DNA of 64,000 nt from Amycolatopsis mongoliensis (GCF_030285665.1 NZ_CP127295.1:2914001-2978000), one strand, 5' to 3'; shown: positions 9,121 through 17,606, counted from the stretch's first letter. A program made the numbers and translations. Notes: generated by a model from the sequence alone, not told the origin.

Positions 9121-9746
9121 TGGATCCGGACATCGAGCAGTCCACCCACGAGCTGCTGCTCCGGCTGGCCGGGCGGCTGCCCGACCAGCTGCTGTGGCGC
9201 TTCCGGGACTGGCTCGGCGAGGGTGCGATGGGCACGCTCGCCCGGACCCTGCCGAGGTCTTTGCTTAAGCACAGGATTGACCTCGACCAGACGGAGTACC
9301 GCCTGCTCGTGGCCGGGCTCATCCCGCACGGCGCCGACTGGCACCAGGTCAGTTCGACGCTGGGGGTAGACGACGTCACCGAGAACCGGTACACATTCAC
9401 GTCGAGTGCGCCCGAATGGGTTAACTCGGTCGACTCCGTGTCCGTTTTGATCCACGCAACGTTGCGGGGTCGACCGGATGTGGGGGAAGTGCGGCAGAGC
9501 TGGCGGCACGTCGGTGTGGTCGGGCAGGGCACGGCCAAGCGCGTGCTGCTGATCACCGCACTGAACGGTCTGCCGAGGTTGACCGGCGAACTGCAGCGGG
9601 TGCTGCGCGTTCTGGGCGACGAAGAGCCCAGCGTCGAGGTCATCCCGTCGCGCTTCGACCTGCCGGGATACCACCGGGCCGCGCTGGCCGACTCAGAGCT
9701 GGTCTGCGTGGGCGCGGTGACGGGGAACCGGCTAGTAGCCGCATAA
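9120..9746 (+). CDS. Conserved actinobacterial protein, paralogous to the next gene
   Basis: 208 aa from ATG 9120, which overlaps the ridA stop in TGATG; a GTG 3 nt earlier is also possible. No known family recognised. The N-terminal helical part (LLLRLAGRLPDQLL) and the C-terminal alpha/beta part (RPDVGEVRQSWRHVGVVGQG, then KRVLLITAL) align by eye with the protein encoded from 9783, so the two are tandem duplicates. Soluble, with no signal peptide. Confidence 0.7.
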   Translation: MDPDIEQSTHELLLRLAGRLPDQLLWRFRDWLGEGAMGTLARTLPRSLLKHRIDLDQTEYRLLVAGLIPHGADWHQVSSTLGVDDVTENRYTFTSSAPEWVNSVDSVSVLIHATLRGRPDVGEVRQSWRHVGVVGQGTAKRVLLITALNGLPRLTGELQRVLRVLGDEEPSVEVIPSRFDLPGYHRAALADSELVCVGAVTGNRLVAA

Positions 9747-9782
9747 CGCTCGCCCGCCAGCGAGCTGGGAGGGAGCAAGGCA

Positions 9783-10931
9783 ATGGTGGAGGTCCACGAC
9801 GGCCCGCCCATGGACGGGTTCTCGGTGCCCCTGCGCCTGCACAACCTGTTACTGGCCCTGGCGGGCCGGATCGACGACAGCGCGCTCACCGAGGCGCGTG
9901 AGCTGATCGCCCGGGCGCACATCGACGAGGCGGTCGAGCTGACCACCGGCACGCTCATCGCGGGCCGGATCCCGGTCAGCTCCGCCGAGCAGCGCGAACT
10001 GGCGCTCGTGCTCGAGATGAGCCGGTCGGACGCGACGCTGGCGAACGACCTGCTGGTCGACGAGGCCGAGCCGGTCAACACGCACCGGTTCAGCGGCGAG
10101 AACTCCCCGGAGTTCGGCATCGCCGAGGCGCTCGACCGGACCCTGCAGGTGCTGCCGGACGTCCGCTCGGTGCACGCGGTGTGGCGCAACACCCCGGCCG
10201 GCAGCGTGCCGGGCGCGCTGCCGCAGCGCGTGGTGCTCGTGGAGCTGGGGCCGGAGGGCAATCCGCCGGCCGTCGCGTTCCGCGTCGACACGGCATTGCG
10301 CCGGGCCGGGATCCACTCCGTCGTCGAGGTCAGCGGCCCCGGTGTCGCGCACTCCGAGTACCACCAGGCCGCTTCGGCGGCCGCGTCGCCGGCCTGGGTG
10401 ACCGGGAGCACGACGTCGTCCGCGTCGGCGTACCGGCCCGAGCCGGTCAAGGCGCCGGCCGCGGTGGCGCCGGAACCGGTCGCGGAGTCCTCGGGCAGCC
10501 GGCACAGCATGCGGTCGAGCACCGCGACGACGACCCCGCCGGAGCCCGTCGCCCCGGTGGTGCCGATCGTGTCGCCCCCGCCGGCCCCGGAGCCGCCCCG
10601 CCAGTCGCGGTCGGAGCGGTCCGAGCGGTCCGAGACGCGGGCGGAGCGCACCGCCGACCTGACGCCGGCGGAGGTCGCGCAGCTGCGGCAGGCGCTGGCC
10701 GAAGACCCGGAGAAGGGCCGCGAGATCGCCGCGGGCAAGCCGTCGATGCACGAGGTCGTCGAGCTGCCGGCGCTGGACCTCGACGACCCGAGCCTGAGCG
10801 AGCGCGACCGGGCACTGCTGCGTGAGCTGCACGCCGAGCTGGCCGAGCGCGAGCGCGCCGAGGCGGCGAAGATGCGGCTCAACGGCGCTTCCCGCTCCGG
10901 CGGCGACCAGCGCGGCTGGACCGCCCCCTGA
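9783..10931 (+). CDS. Conserved actinobacterial protein with long low-complexity C-terminus
   Basis: 382 aa. Residues 1-200 resemble the preceding protein: LLALAGRIDDSALTEARELI and LPDVRSVHAVWRNT, then QRVVLVEL. A Pro/Ala/Ser-rich linker (about 205-285) follows, then an acidic/basic helical tail (about 290-375) rich in E, R and L that could form a coiled coil. RBS-like GGGAGGGAGCAAG precedes ATG 9783. Function unknown. The extension suggests a scaffold or partner-binding role, which is inference. Confidence 0.7.
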   Translation: MVEVHDGPPMDGFSVPLRLHNLLLALAGRIDDSALTEARELIARAHIDEAVELTTGTLIAGRIPVSSAEQRELALVLEMSRSDATLANDLLVDEAEPVNTHRFSGENSPEFGIAEALDRTLQVLPDVRSVHAVWRNTPAGSVPGALPQRVVLVELGPEGNPPAVAFRVDTALRRAGIHSVVEVSGPGVAHSEYHQAASAAASPAWVTGSTTSSASAYRPEPVKAPAAVAPEPVAESSGSRHSMRSSTATTTPPEPVAPVVPIVSPPPAPEPPRQSRSERSERSETRAERTADLTPAEVAQLRQALAEDPEKGREIAAGKPSMHEVVELPALDLDDPSLSERDRALLRELHAELAERERAEAAKMRLNGASRSGGDQRGWTAP

Positions 10932-10949
10932 GGTTTGCGGTACAAAGCC

Positions 10950-10978
10950 GCACTTTCGCTAGGAAAGATGCGTTTTTT
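10950..10978 (+). terminator. Intrinsic terminator with T6 tail
   Basis: Short stem (950-957 with 963-971, one bulge) followed by GTTTTTT. A classic U-tract terminator is unusual in DNA of this GC content. It ends the 8.5-10.9 kb operon. Confidence 0.6.
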
Positions 10979-11040
10979 CCAGTGTCTGGGAAGCCACAAC
11001 CAGAGCGTGGGACGGCGGGGAACGGCGGTATGTTGCCCGG

Positions 11041-11859
11041 GTGGAGCAGCCAAAGGAGTTTGTCTTCGACATCCCCGTCGGTGCCGGGGTAGCCACTCGC
11101 GCCAACGCCGACGGGCCGCCCTCGGTCCCCAAGGACGCGGCCACCGTGATCCTGGCCAGGGACGGCGCCGACGGTGTCGAGATCTTCCTGCAGCACCGGG
11201 TCAAGGGCATGCCGTTCGCGGGCGGGATGACCGTCTTCCCGGGCGGCGGGGTCGACAAGCGCGACGCCGACGCGTCGGTCGCGTGGGCCGGCCCGGGGCC
11301 GTCCTGGTGGGCGGCGCGCTTCGGCTGTGACGACGCTCGCGCGCGGGCACTGACCTGCGCGGCGGTGCGCGAGACGTTCGAGGAGTCCGGCGTGCTGCTC
11401 GCGGGCAGCGCGGACGCGGTCCTCACCGACGTCGGGCCGTACGCGGCCGCCCGCCAGGCCCTGGAGACGCGCGAGATGTCGCTCGCCGGGTTCCTCGCCG
11501 ACGCGGGCCTGACACTGCGGGCCGACCTGCTGCGTCCGTGGGCGCACTGGATCACGCCCGAGGCCGAGCCGCGCCGCTACGACACCCGGTTCTACGTCGC
11601 GAAACTGCCCGAGGGCCAGCAGGCCGACGGCGCGACGTCGGAGGCGTCGAGCTCCGGCTGGCAGCGTCCCGAGGACGCGATCGCCGACGCGCGCGAAGGT
11701 CGTCGCATGCTCATGCCCCCGACCTGGCTGACGCTGAGCGAGCTCGCCGAGTTCGCCACCGCCGACGACATCCTGAACGCGCCGCGGGAGATCGTCCGGA
11801 TCGCGCCGACGCTCATCCTCGAGGACGACCACGTCCGTGTCGTGCTGGAGAAGCGATGA
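11041..11859 (+). CDS. NUDIX hydrolase (NUDT19-like)
   Basis: 272 aa. PFAGGMTVFPGGGVDKRD is followed, after an insertion of about 25 residues, by the core AVRETFEESGVLL, so the NUDIX box is split as in NUDT19/RNU-type CoA or nucleotide pyrophosphohydrolases. The GTG start lies 6 nt after TATGTT (11029-11034), predicting a leaderless mRNA. The stop overlaps the start of the MBL gene in ATGA. Substrate unassigned. Confidence 0.8.
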   Translation: MEQPKEFVFDIPVGAGVATRANADGPPSVPKDAATVILARDGADGVEIFLQHRVKGMPFAGGMTVFPGGGVDKRDADASVAWAGPGPSWWAARFGCDDARARALTCAAVRETFEESGVLLAGSADAVLTDVGPYAAARQALETREMSLAGFLADAGLTLRADLLRPWAHWITPEAEPRRYDTRFYVAKLPEGQQADGATSEASSSGWQRPEDAIADAREGRRMLMPPTWLTLSELAEFATADDILNAPREIVRIAPTLILEDDHVRVVLEKR

Positions 11860-12626
11860 CCGCCCCCGCGTACGGCGTGCTGCGCCAGGTGTCCGAGACG
11901 GCGTCGGTGCTGCTGGAGAACAACCCGTCGTCGATGACGCTCGAAGGCACCAACAGCTGGGTGCTGCGGGCGACGCCGTCGACCCCGGCCGTCGTCGTCG
12001 ATCCCGGCTACCACGACCTCGACCACCTCGAGCTGCTGGCCGCGGCCGGCGAGGTCGAGCTGGTCCTGCTGACGCACTTCCACCCCGACCACGCCGAGGG
12101 CGCGCCGTGGTTCGCCGAGCGCGTCGGCGCGCCGGTGCGGGCCTTCGACCCTTCGCTGTGCCGCGCCGCATCGTCCTTTGCGGACGGAGAAGTCATCTCG
12201 GCCGGCGGCCTTTCGATCCGCGTGCTGCACACGCCGGGACACACCGGCGACTCGGTGTCGCTGGTGCTCGACGGCCACGTGCTGACCGGCGACACCATCC
12301 TCGGGCGCGGCACCACGGTGTTGCACGACCTCGGCGACTACCTGCGTTCGCTGCGGAAGCTGATCGAGCTGCCGGCGGGCACCGTCGGGCTGCCCGGCCA
12401 CGGTCCGGAGCTCCTCGATCTGCCCGCGACCGCCCGTGAGTACCTTGCCCACCGGGAACAGCGGCTCGACCAGGTGCGTTCAGCTCTGGAGGTGCTCGGT
12501 GCGGACGCCACCCCGCGCCAGGTCGTCGAGGTGGTGTACGCCGACGTCGACCGGGCACTGTGGGCGCCGGCCGAACTGAGCGTGCAGGCGCAGCTGGACT
12601 ACTTGCGGTCGGAGGAACAGGGATGA
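11856..12626 (+). CDS. Metallo-beta-lactamase-fold hydrolase (Rv3677c-type)
   Basis: 256 aa. The zinc signature THFHPDHAEG is present, with downstream LHTPGHTGDS, GDTILGRG and GLPGHGPE supplying the other metal ligands. The C-terminal winged helix (residues ~200-256) fits the LACTB2-like group of endonuclease/thioesterase-like MBL proteins. Start and stop overlap the flanking genes by 4 nt each (ATGA). Orthologue by position of Rv3677c. Confidence 0.88.
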   Translation: MTAPAYGVLRQVSETASVLLENNPSSMTLEGTNSWVLRATPSTPAVVVDPGYHDLDHLELLAAAGEVELVLLTHFHPDHAEGAPWFAERVGAPVRAFDPSLCRAASSFADGEVISAGGLSIRVLHTPGHTGDSVSLVLDGHVLTGDTILGRGTTVLHDLGDYLRSLRKLIELPAGTVGLPGHGPELLDLPATAREYLAHREQRLDQVRSALEVLGADATPRQVVEVVYADVDRALWAPAELSVQAQLDYLRSEEQG

Positions 12627-12874
12627 GCAACGTCGAGGTCGAGTTCTACTGGCGCCCGGGGTGCGGGTTCTGCGCCGCGCTCGACCGGCCGATGTCGAGG
12701 AGCGGCTTCAACGTCCGGAAGATCAACATCTGGGAGGACCCGGACGCGGCCGCGCGCGTGCGCGAGGTCGCGAACGGGAACGAGACGGTCCCGACCGTGA
12801 TCGTCGGGTCGACCGCCATGGTCAATCCCTCCTTCGCCGAAGTCGAGGCCGCCGTCAAGGCTGCATCGGCCTGA
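12623..12874 (+). CDS. Mycoredoxin / glutaredoxin-like protein
   Basis: 83 aa thioredoxin-fold protein. Active site WRPGCGFC near the N-terminus, with cis-Pro motif TVPTVIVG and a C-terminal helix. The CxxC style fits mycoredoxins, which reduce mycothiol mixed disulfides in actinobacteria. Its ATG overlaps the MBL stop. The last 20 nt overlap the end of the convergent carboxylesterase gene. Confidence 0.85.
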   Translation: MSNVEVEFYWRPGCGFCAALDRPMSRSGFNVRKINIWEDPDAAARVREVANGNETVPTVIVGSTAMVNPSFAEVEAAVKAASA

Positions 12875-14045
12875 TCGCTTCCCACGTCGGGCTGGGCCGC
12901 TTTCCGTGCAGGAAGGCGGCCCAGACTTCGCGCAGCCCGGTTTCCGCTTCGAGGCCCTTCGGCGCGCCTTCGAGCATCGGCGCGTCCCAGACGTCGTGAG
13001 TTCCGAAGAGGAACGGGATGTCGATGCAGTGGCACGCCTGGAACCGGTTGCCGGGCGCTTGCCAGTCGAAGCGGTGGACGAAGGCGTCGAGCCTCCCGGC
13101 GAGCCGGGGGATGTCCCCGGCGAAGAAGGTGTTCGTCGCTTTGTCGACGACGTCTTGTGGCGCGCCGGGGACGAAGGCGCGGAGCTCGTCGCGCGTCCAG
13201 CTGATCAGCGCCGGGCCCTCCGGTGCGGCCTCGATGAGGTCCTCCGCGACGAGATCGCCGTCGGCGACCAGCTGGAACGGCGGTTCCAGTGAACCGGGCT
13301 TCGCGGTCTTGGCTGCGACCGCGAGCTGAGCTCGGAGCAGCTTCTCCGTGGGTGCCGTGCGGATGTCTTCGCCGAGTTCTTCCTGCAGCAGGCGGCCGTT
13401 CTCCGCAGCTTCGTCCCCTGTGGACGGTCGCATGCCGAGGGGTGCGCTCTGCAGGGCGATCCGCTTGACGAGCCCGCTGGCGCGCGGCGACGACCACAGG
13501 GTGAGCGCCGACTGCGCGCCGGCCGACTGCCCGCCGAGGGTGACGTCGGCGGGATTCCCGCCGAACGCGGCGATGTTGTCCCGAACCCACTCGAGGGCGA
13601 CGAGCTGATCGGCGACGCCGAGGTTGGGCGGCACGCCGTCCAGGGCGAGGAAGCCGAGGGCGCCGAGACGGTAGTTGAGCGTCACGACGACGGCGTCGGC
13701 CTCACGGGCGAGGCGCGTGCCGGTGTACCAGACCTGGCCGCCCGAGCCGCTGGAGAACCCACCGCCGTGGATCCACACCAGCACCGGACGGCTCCCGCTG
13801 GCCGACGGGGTGAAGACGTTGAGCGACAGGCAGTCCTCGCTCTGCGGCAGCGGCATCGGCCCGAGGGCATGCTCCAGCCGTGACGGCGGCTGCGGCGCGG
13901 CGGGTCCGGGCTCCAGCGCGTCCCGGACTTCCTTCCACGGCTTGGGCGGTGCCGGCGCTTCGAAGCGTTTCGCCGTGGCGTAAGGGATTCCTTTGAACGC
14001 GCCCTGCGCACCGCGAACCCGACCGGCGGTGGTCTCGACGATCAT
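12855..14045 (-). CDS. Type-B carboxylesterase
   Basis: 396 aa, shorter than most family members (about 500). N-terminal GIPYATAKRF, oxyanion GGGFSSGSGG after VWIHG, SEDCLSLNVF, and nucleophile elbow GGQSAGAQS are all present; the C-terminal half is compact. An RBS GAGGAGG lies 5 nt before ATG 14045; a TTG one codon upstream is less likely. The 3' end overlaps the mycoredoxin gene. Cytoplasmic, no signal peptide. Substrate unknown. Confidence 0.87.
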   Translation of the reverse strand: MIVETTAGRVRGAQGAFKGIPYATAKRFEAPAPPKPWKEVRDALEPGPAAPQPPSRLEHALGPMPLPQSEDCLSLNVFTPSASGSRPVLVWIHGGGFSSGSGGQVWYTGTRLAREADAVVVTLNYRLGALGFLALDGVPPNLGVADQLVALEWVRDNIAAFGGNPADVTLGGQSAGAQSALTLWSSPRASGLVKRIALQSAPLGMRPSTGDEAAENGRLLQEELGEDIRTAPTEKLLRAQLAVAAKTAKPGSLEPPFQLVADGDLVAEDLIEAAPEGPALISWTRDELRAFVPGAPQDVVDKATNTFFAGDIPRLAGRLDAFVHRFDWQAPGNRFQACHCIDIPFLFGTHDVWDAPMLEGAPKGLEAETGLREVWAAFLHGKRPSPTWEAIRPMQP

Positions 14046-14075
14046 CAAGCCTCCTCGAAGTACCCGTCTGGCGCC

Positions 14076-15137
14076 TCAGCGGGCCAGCATCGGCATCGGG
14101 TAGTACGTCAGCCGCACCTCGCCGGGTTCCTCGGGTCGCAGGATGCACGCCCGCATCCCCGGCTGGATCGACAGCACCACCCGCTCGCCGGTGAACGCCT
14201 GCAATGCGTCGAGCAGGTACCTCGCCTGGAACGACGGGGACGTCCGGCCGCCGCTGACGTCCGCCTTCAGTGTCTCCTCCGCCTCGCCCGTGTCCTGGCG
14301 GGCGCTCGCCAAGCGGACCTGGGAGCCGCCGACCTCCAAGGTCAGGACGCGCCTGTCCTCCGCGTACACCCCGACGCGGCGGACCGCTGCCGCCAGGGCG
14401 TCCGCGTTCAGGGTCACCGTCGTGTCGACCGCCGCCGAGGGGATCGAGTCCTCGGACAGGAAGCCCGCGTCGAGGACCGCCGTGCCGACCAGGCCGCCGT
14501 CCCAGCTCAGGCCGAAACGGCCCCGGCCCGCGTGCAGGCCGACGTTGCCCTTCGCCTGGCGCGCGGCCTCCGTGAGCAGGGTCGCCGGCACCAGGACGTC
14601 CAACGAGCCCGGTGCACGCAGGGGCAGCCGGGCCACCGCCATCCGGTAGCGGTCGGACGCGGTCAGGGTCAGGTGGTCGGCCGCCTGTACGCGGACGCCG
14701 GTGAACAAGGGCAGCGGGTCGTCCTTCGACGCCGTTCCCGCGACGATCCGCAGCGCCGAGGCGAACATCGCGCCGTCCACTTCGGACACTTGCGGTGGCT
14801 CGGGCGTCGGCAGACCGGCTTCGCTGGACAGGAGAGGGAGCGCGAACCGGGCGTTGTCGAGCCGCAGGGCCAGGCGGCTTCCTTCGACGACCAGGCGCAC
14901 CAGGTCGGTGTCGAGCATCCGCAGCGTCTCGGCGAACGGCGCCGCGGGGACGGCGACCGAACCGTCGGTGTGGGTGGTCGCCGGGCAGGCGAACCGGACG
15001 GCGAGATCCGGGTCGCTCCCGGCGACCGTCAGCCCGGCCGCGTCCGCCCGCAGCCGCAGCCCGGCGCGGGCGGGCAGCAGCCGGGAAGCAGCGGAGACGG
15101 CCGCCGAGAGGCGGTGGGCAGGCGCGGTGACGTCCAT
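14076..15137 (-). CDS. DNA polymerase III beta clamp paralogue (DnaN-like)
   Basis: 353 aa from ATG 15137. Three-domain clamp layout: N-domain with GLRLRADAAGLTVAGSDPD, M-domain PLPLFTGVRVQAADHLTLTASDRYRM (a canonical clamp stretch, split in the sequence), and a C-domain ending MPMLAR. The linker and C-terminal residues that form the peptide-binding cleft differ from the usual LMPVRL ending. It is not next to dnaA or recF, so it is a second clamp. The upstream RecA-NDp promoter and a 7-nt gap from -10 to ATG predict a damage-induced leaderless mRNA. It may serve repair polymerases; that is inference. Confidence 0.85.
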   Translation of the reverse strand: MDVTAPAHRLSAAVSAASRLLPARAGLRLRADAAGLTVAGSDPDLAVRFACPATTHTDGSVAVPAAPFAETLRMLDTDLVRLVVEGSRLALRLDNARFALPLLSSEAGLPTPEPPQVSEVDGAMFASALRIVAGTASKDDPLPLFTGVRVQAADHLTLTASDRYRMAVARLPLRAPGSLDVLVPATLLTEAARQAKGNVGLHAGRGRFGLSWDGGLVGTAVLDAGFLSEDSIPSAAVDTTVTLNADALAAAVRRVGVYAEDRRVLTLEVGGSQVRLASARQDTGEAEETLKADVSGGRTSPSFQARYLLDALQAFTGERVVLSIQPGMRACILRPEEPGEVRLTYYPMPMLAR

Positions 15138-15144
15138 GCCCCGC

Positions 15145-15167
15145 AAGCTAGCGGGAGGCACCGACAA
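15145..15167 (-). promoter_or_regulatory. RecA-NDp (PafBC-type) DNA-damage promoter
   Basis: On the minus strand TTGTCGGTG (15159-15167), exactly 8 nt, then TAGCTT (15145-15150). This matches the mycobacterial consensus tTGTCRGTG-N8-TAnnnT at every defined base. The clamp ATG follows after 7 nt. Confidence 0.8.
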
Positions 15168-15195
15168 AATCGGCGCGAGCGACCGCTGGCCAGGG

Positions 15196-15241
15196 GTCGT
15201 GAGTGAGAAACAGTGTTAGAACACTGTTTCTCACTCACGAC
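15196..15241. repeat. 46-nt near-contiguous palindrome
   Basis: Perfect 22-bp arms separated by AG. The outer GTCGTGAGTG/CACTCACGAC is shared with the palindrome at 5779-5832. It lies between the MFS stop and the clamp promoter, where it could insulate the clamp gene from MFS transcription. Confidence 0.85.
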
Positions 15242-15255
15242 GAGCCGCGGCGGAC

Positions 15256-16506
15256 CTACCGGCCGGCGCCGACCAGCTCCGAAACCGCCGGGGCCTGCTG
15301 AGGCTCGCGGACCGTTCCCCGCAGCAACCACACCGCCCCCGCGAGCACCATCCCGGCCACGCTCGCGGCCAGGAACGCCGCCGAAGGCCCGGCGTGCTCC
15401 ACGACGTACCCGCTGACCGACTGCCCGGCAGCCAGCCCCAGCGTCACCGCCGTCAGGACCCAGCCGAACGCCTCGGCGGCGGTCCCGGACGGCGCCACCA
15501 GCTCGATCGCCGACGAATGCGCGGTCGACTGCGGCGTGATCAACGCCCCCGCCAGCAGCATCATCAGCGCCAGGCCCCACAGCGACGACGGCCACGCGAG
15601 CAGCGCCACCAGCGCCCCGAAGGCGCCGAGCAGGGCCGGCAACCGCAGGCCCATGCGCCGCGGCCACGGGCGCAGGCTGTACGCCACGCCGAACGCCACC
15701 GAGCTCAGGGACCACGCCGAAAGCAGCAACCCGCCGAACGAGGGAGCCCCCGCCTCCGTCGCCGACGCCGGGACCGCCACCTCGACGAACCCGATCACCA
15801 CGCCGAAGCCGAGCGCGGCCAGCGCCAACGTCCGCATACCCGGGCTCGCCAGCGCGCCGAGCAGCGAACCGCCGGAAGCCGGAGCCGCCCGCCAGGCCCG
15901 CACCGCCGGGCTCAACGCGAACAGCACCGCGCCGGCGAACTGCAGCGCGACGCCCAGCACCAGGCCGGTCCCCGCCCACGGGGCCAGCACCAGCAGTCCG
16001 GCCAGGCCGGGGCCGAGGATGAAGAACACCTCCATGCTGATCGCCTCGTACGAGAACGCCGCGTTGCGCGCGCCGCCCGGGGGGAGCAGGCGGGTCCACA
16101 GGGCGCGGGACGCCGAGCCGACCATCGGTTCCGACAGGCCGGTCAAGGCACCGAACGCCACCAGCACGGCCGTCGACGCGTGCGCCTCGATCGCCGTGAC
16201 CAGCGCGGTCATCGACAGCGCCAGGAGCAGGGCGACGACGAGCAGCGGCCGCGTCGGGCCGAACCGGTCGATCAGCCTGCCCTGGATCACCGCGCCCACC
16301 GAGACGCCGACGAGCGAGCCGGCCGAGACCAGCCCGGCGGCGGCGAAGGACCCGGTCTCGCGCTGGACGTAGAGCAGCGCGGAGATGCCGATCATGGCGA
16401 TCGGCAGGCGGGCGAGCACGGACGCGACGGCGGGCCACCGGGCAGCGCGGGTCGTCAGCGCGCTGCGGTAGTCGGCCAGAGACGTACGACCTGCAGAGTG
16501 GGACAC
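15256..16506 (-). CDS. MFS transporter, 12 TM
   Basis: 416 aa from GTG 16506. Start MSHSAGRTSLADYRSALT, then about 12 hydrophobic helices and MFS loop signatures such as GRLIDRFGPTRPLL between helices 2 and 3. Probable exporter of a small molecule. A CATACT -10 (16514-16519 minus) ends 7 nt before the GTG, and a 16-nt palindrome overlaps its -35 region. Longer upstream open frame is not used. Substrate cannot be read from sequence. Confidence 0.82.
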   Translation of the reverse strand: MSHSAGRTSLADYRSALTTRAARWPAVASVLARLPIAMIGISALLYVQRETGSFAAAGLVSAGSLVGVSVGAVIQGRLIDRFGPTRPLLVVALLLALSMTALVTAIEAHASTAVLVAFGALTGLSEPMVGSASRALWTRLLPPGGARNAAFSYEAISMEVFFILGPGLAGLLVLAPWAGTGLVLGVALQFAGAVLFALSPAVRAWRAAPASGGSLLGALASPGMRTLALAALGFGVVIGFVEVAVPASATEAGAPSFGGLLLSAWSLSSVAFGVAYSLRPWPRRMGLRLPALLGAFGALVALLAWPSSLWGLALMMLLAGALITPQSTAHSSAIELVAPSGTAAEAFGWVLTAVTLGLAAGQSVSGYVVEHAGPSAAFLAASVAGMVLAGAVWLLRGTVREPQQAPAVSELVGAGR

Positions 16507-16527
16507 GCGTACCAGTATGCCGCAGAG

Positions 16528-16543
16528 TGGTACGTCGGTACCA
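16528..16543. promoter_or_regulatory. Palindromic operator TGGTAC-N4-GTACCA
   Basis: Perfect 6-bp arms with spacer GTCG. A third half-site GTACCA lies at 16509-16514. The palindrome covers the expected -35 of the MFS gene, and the half-site touches its -10. No regulator gene is adjacent, so the binding protein is encoded elsewhere. Confidence 0.55.
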
Positions 16544-16548
16544 GTTAT

Positions 16549-16855
16549 TTGACGGTCAGGTGCGTCACCGGCAGACTGGAAGTGGATCACGTGAGGTCTC
16601 GATCGGGTAACACTCACGATATTCTCCGTGAACTCGTGCAACAAAACGGCGTGCACGGCGTCCTTGAGAGTGAATGGCCTTGAATTCGTGGGTATGGGCC
16701 GTGATGGTTGAACAACAGCACACAACCCAACTCCCTCCGGCATATGGGTCGGGGCCTGGTCCGGAGGGCGGGGAGCGCGGATCGTCGGGGGATGGTCCGC
16801 GCGACGAACAAAGAGCCGGTGCGCCACGTCGGGGGTGGCGCCCGGCTCTTTGTTG
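16549..16855 (+). ncRNA. Candidate transcript between MFS and crp (promoter to terminator)
   Basis: TTGACG (16549-16554), 17 nt, CAGACT (16572-16577) forms a good housekeeping-type promoter. The next strong feature on the same strand is a 20-bp terminator hairpin (16807-16854). This predicts an RNA of about 270 nt starting near 16584. A 60-codon frame from ATG 16674 runs into the terminator but has a weak RBS and no recognised homology. It could be an sRNA, a small-protein mRNA or neither. Confidence 0.35.
16807..16854. terminator. Strong terminator hairpin
   Basis: 20-bp stem with one bulged T (16807-16827 with 16835-16854). It is followed on the plus strand by GATTGA after a GCTCTTTGTT arm. 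Confidence 0.8.
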
Positions 16856-16885
16856 ATTGACGACCGTGTTCGTCGCAGAGTGTGA

Positions 16886-16919
16886 AGAAGGCCTCCTCAC
16901 CAGGGTGAGGAGGCCTTCT
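16886..16919. terminator. crp terminator
   Basis: Perfect 16-bp stem with a 2-nt loop (16886-16901 with 16904-16919), 12 bp past the crp stop codon. Confidence 0.85.
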
Positions 16920-16931
16920 CAGTACAAGAAC

Positions 16932-17606
16932 TCAGCGGGCCCGGCGGGCGAGCCGCTCCGGGTCCAGGATCAGCACGCTCTTGCCCTCGAGCCGCAGCCA
17001 GCCGCGGTGGGCGAAGTCGGCGAGCGCCTTGTTGACGGTCTCGCGCGAGGCGCCGACGTACTGGGCGATCTCTTCCTGCGTCAGGTCGTGCGTGACCCGC
17101 AGCAGGCCCGCCTCCTGGCTGCCGAACCGCTGGGCGAGCTGCAGCAGCGCCCGCGCCACGCGACCGGGGACGTCGGTGAAGATCAGCTCCGCGACCATGT
17201 TGTTCGTCCGGCGCAGGCGGCGCGCGACCACGCGCAGCAGCTGCTCGGCGATCTCCGGGCGGGTCGAGATCCACTGCCGCAGGGCCGGGCGGTCCATCGT
17301 GACCGCGCGGACCTCGGTGACCGTGGTCGCGCTCGACGTCCGGGGGCCGGGGTCGAAGATGGACAGCTCGCCGAACATGTCCGACGGGCCGAAGATGCCC
17401 AGCAGGTTCTCCCGGCCGTCTGGCGACTTGCGGCCGATCTTCACCTTGCCGGACTGGATGATGTACAGCTTGTCGCCGGGTTCACCCTCGTTGAAGATGA
17501 CATGGCCGCGGGGGAACTCCACGGATTCCAAGGTCTGGGCCAGCGCCTCCGCCGCTGCCGGCTCCACACCCTGGAAAATGCCCGCACGGGCCAGGGTTTC
17601 ATCCAC
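16932..17606 (-). CDS. crp: CRP/FNR-family cAMP receptor protein (Rv3676-type)
   Basis: 224 aa. Cyclic-nucleotide domain (residues ~10-125) with the phosphate-binding cassette [15 protein letters not shown]. It is followed by a long dimer helix and a winged HTH with [20 protein letters not shown]. It matches actinobacterial Crp in length and position next to nth and the Rv3675-like membrane gene. A GTGA-N6-TCAC site lies just downstream of the TAGACT -10, suggesting autoregulation. RBS GAGGAGG precedes the ATG. Confidence 0.93.
   Translation of the reverse strand: MDETLARAGIFQGVEPAAAEALAQTLESVEFPRGHVIFNEGEPGDKLYIIQSGKVKIGRKSPDGRENLLGIFGPSDMFGELSIFDPGPRTSSATTVTEVRAVTMDRPALRQWISTRPEIAEQLLRVVARRLRRTNNMVAELIFTDVPGRVARALLQLAQRFGSQEAGLLRVTHDLTQEEIAQYVGASRETVNKALADFAHRGWLRLEGKSVLILDPERLARRAR

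Noticed and set aside
16674..16856. 60-codon frame before the 16807-16854 terminator
   Set aside because: Weak RBS and no recognisable protein features; kept only as part of the candidate transcript.
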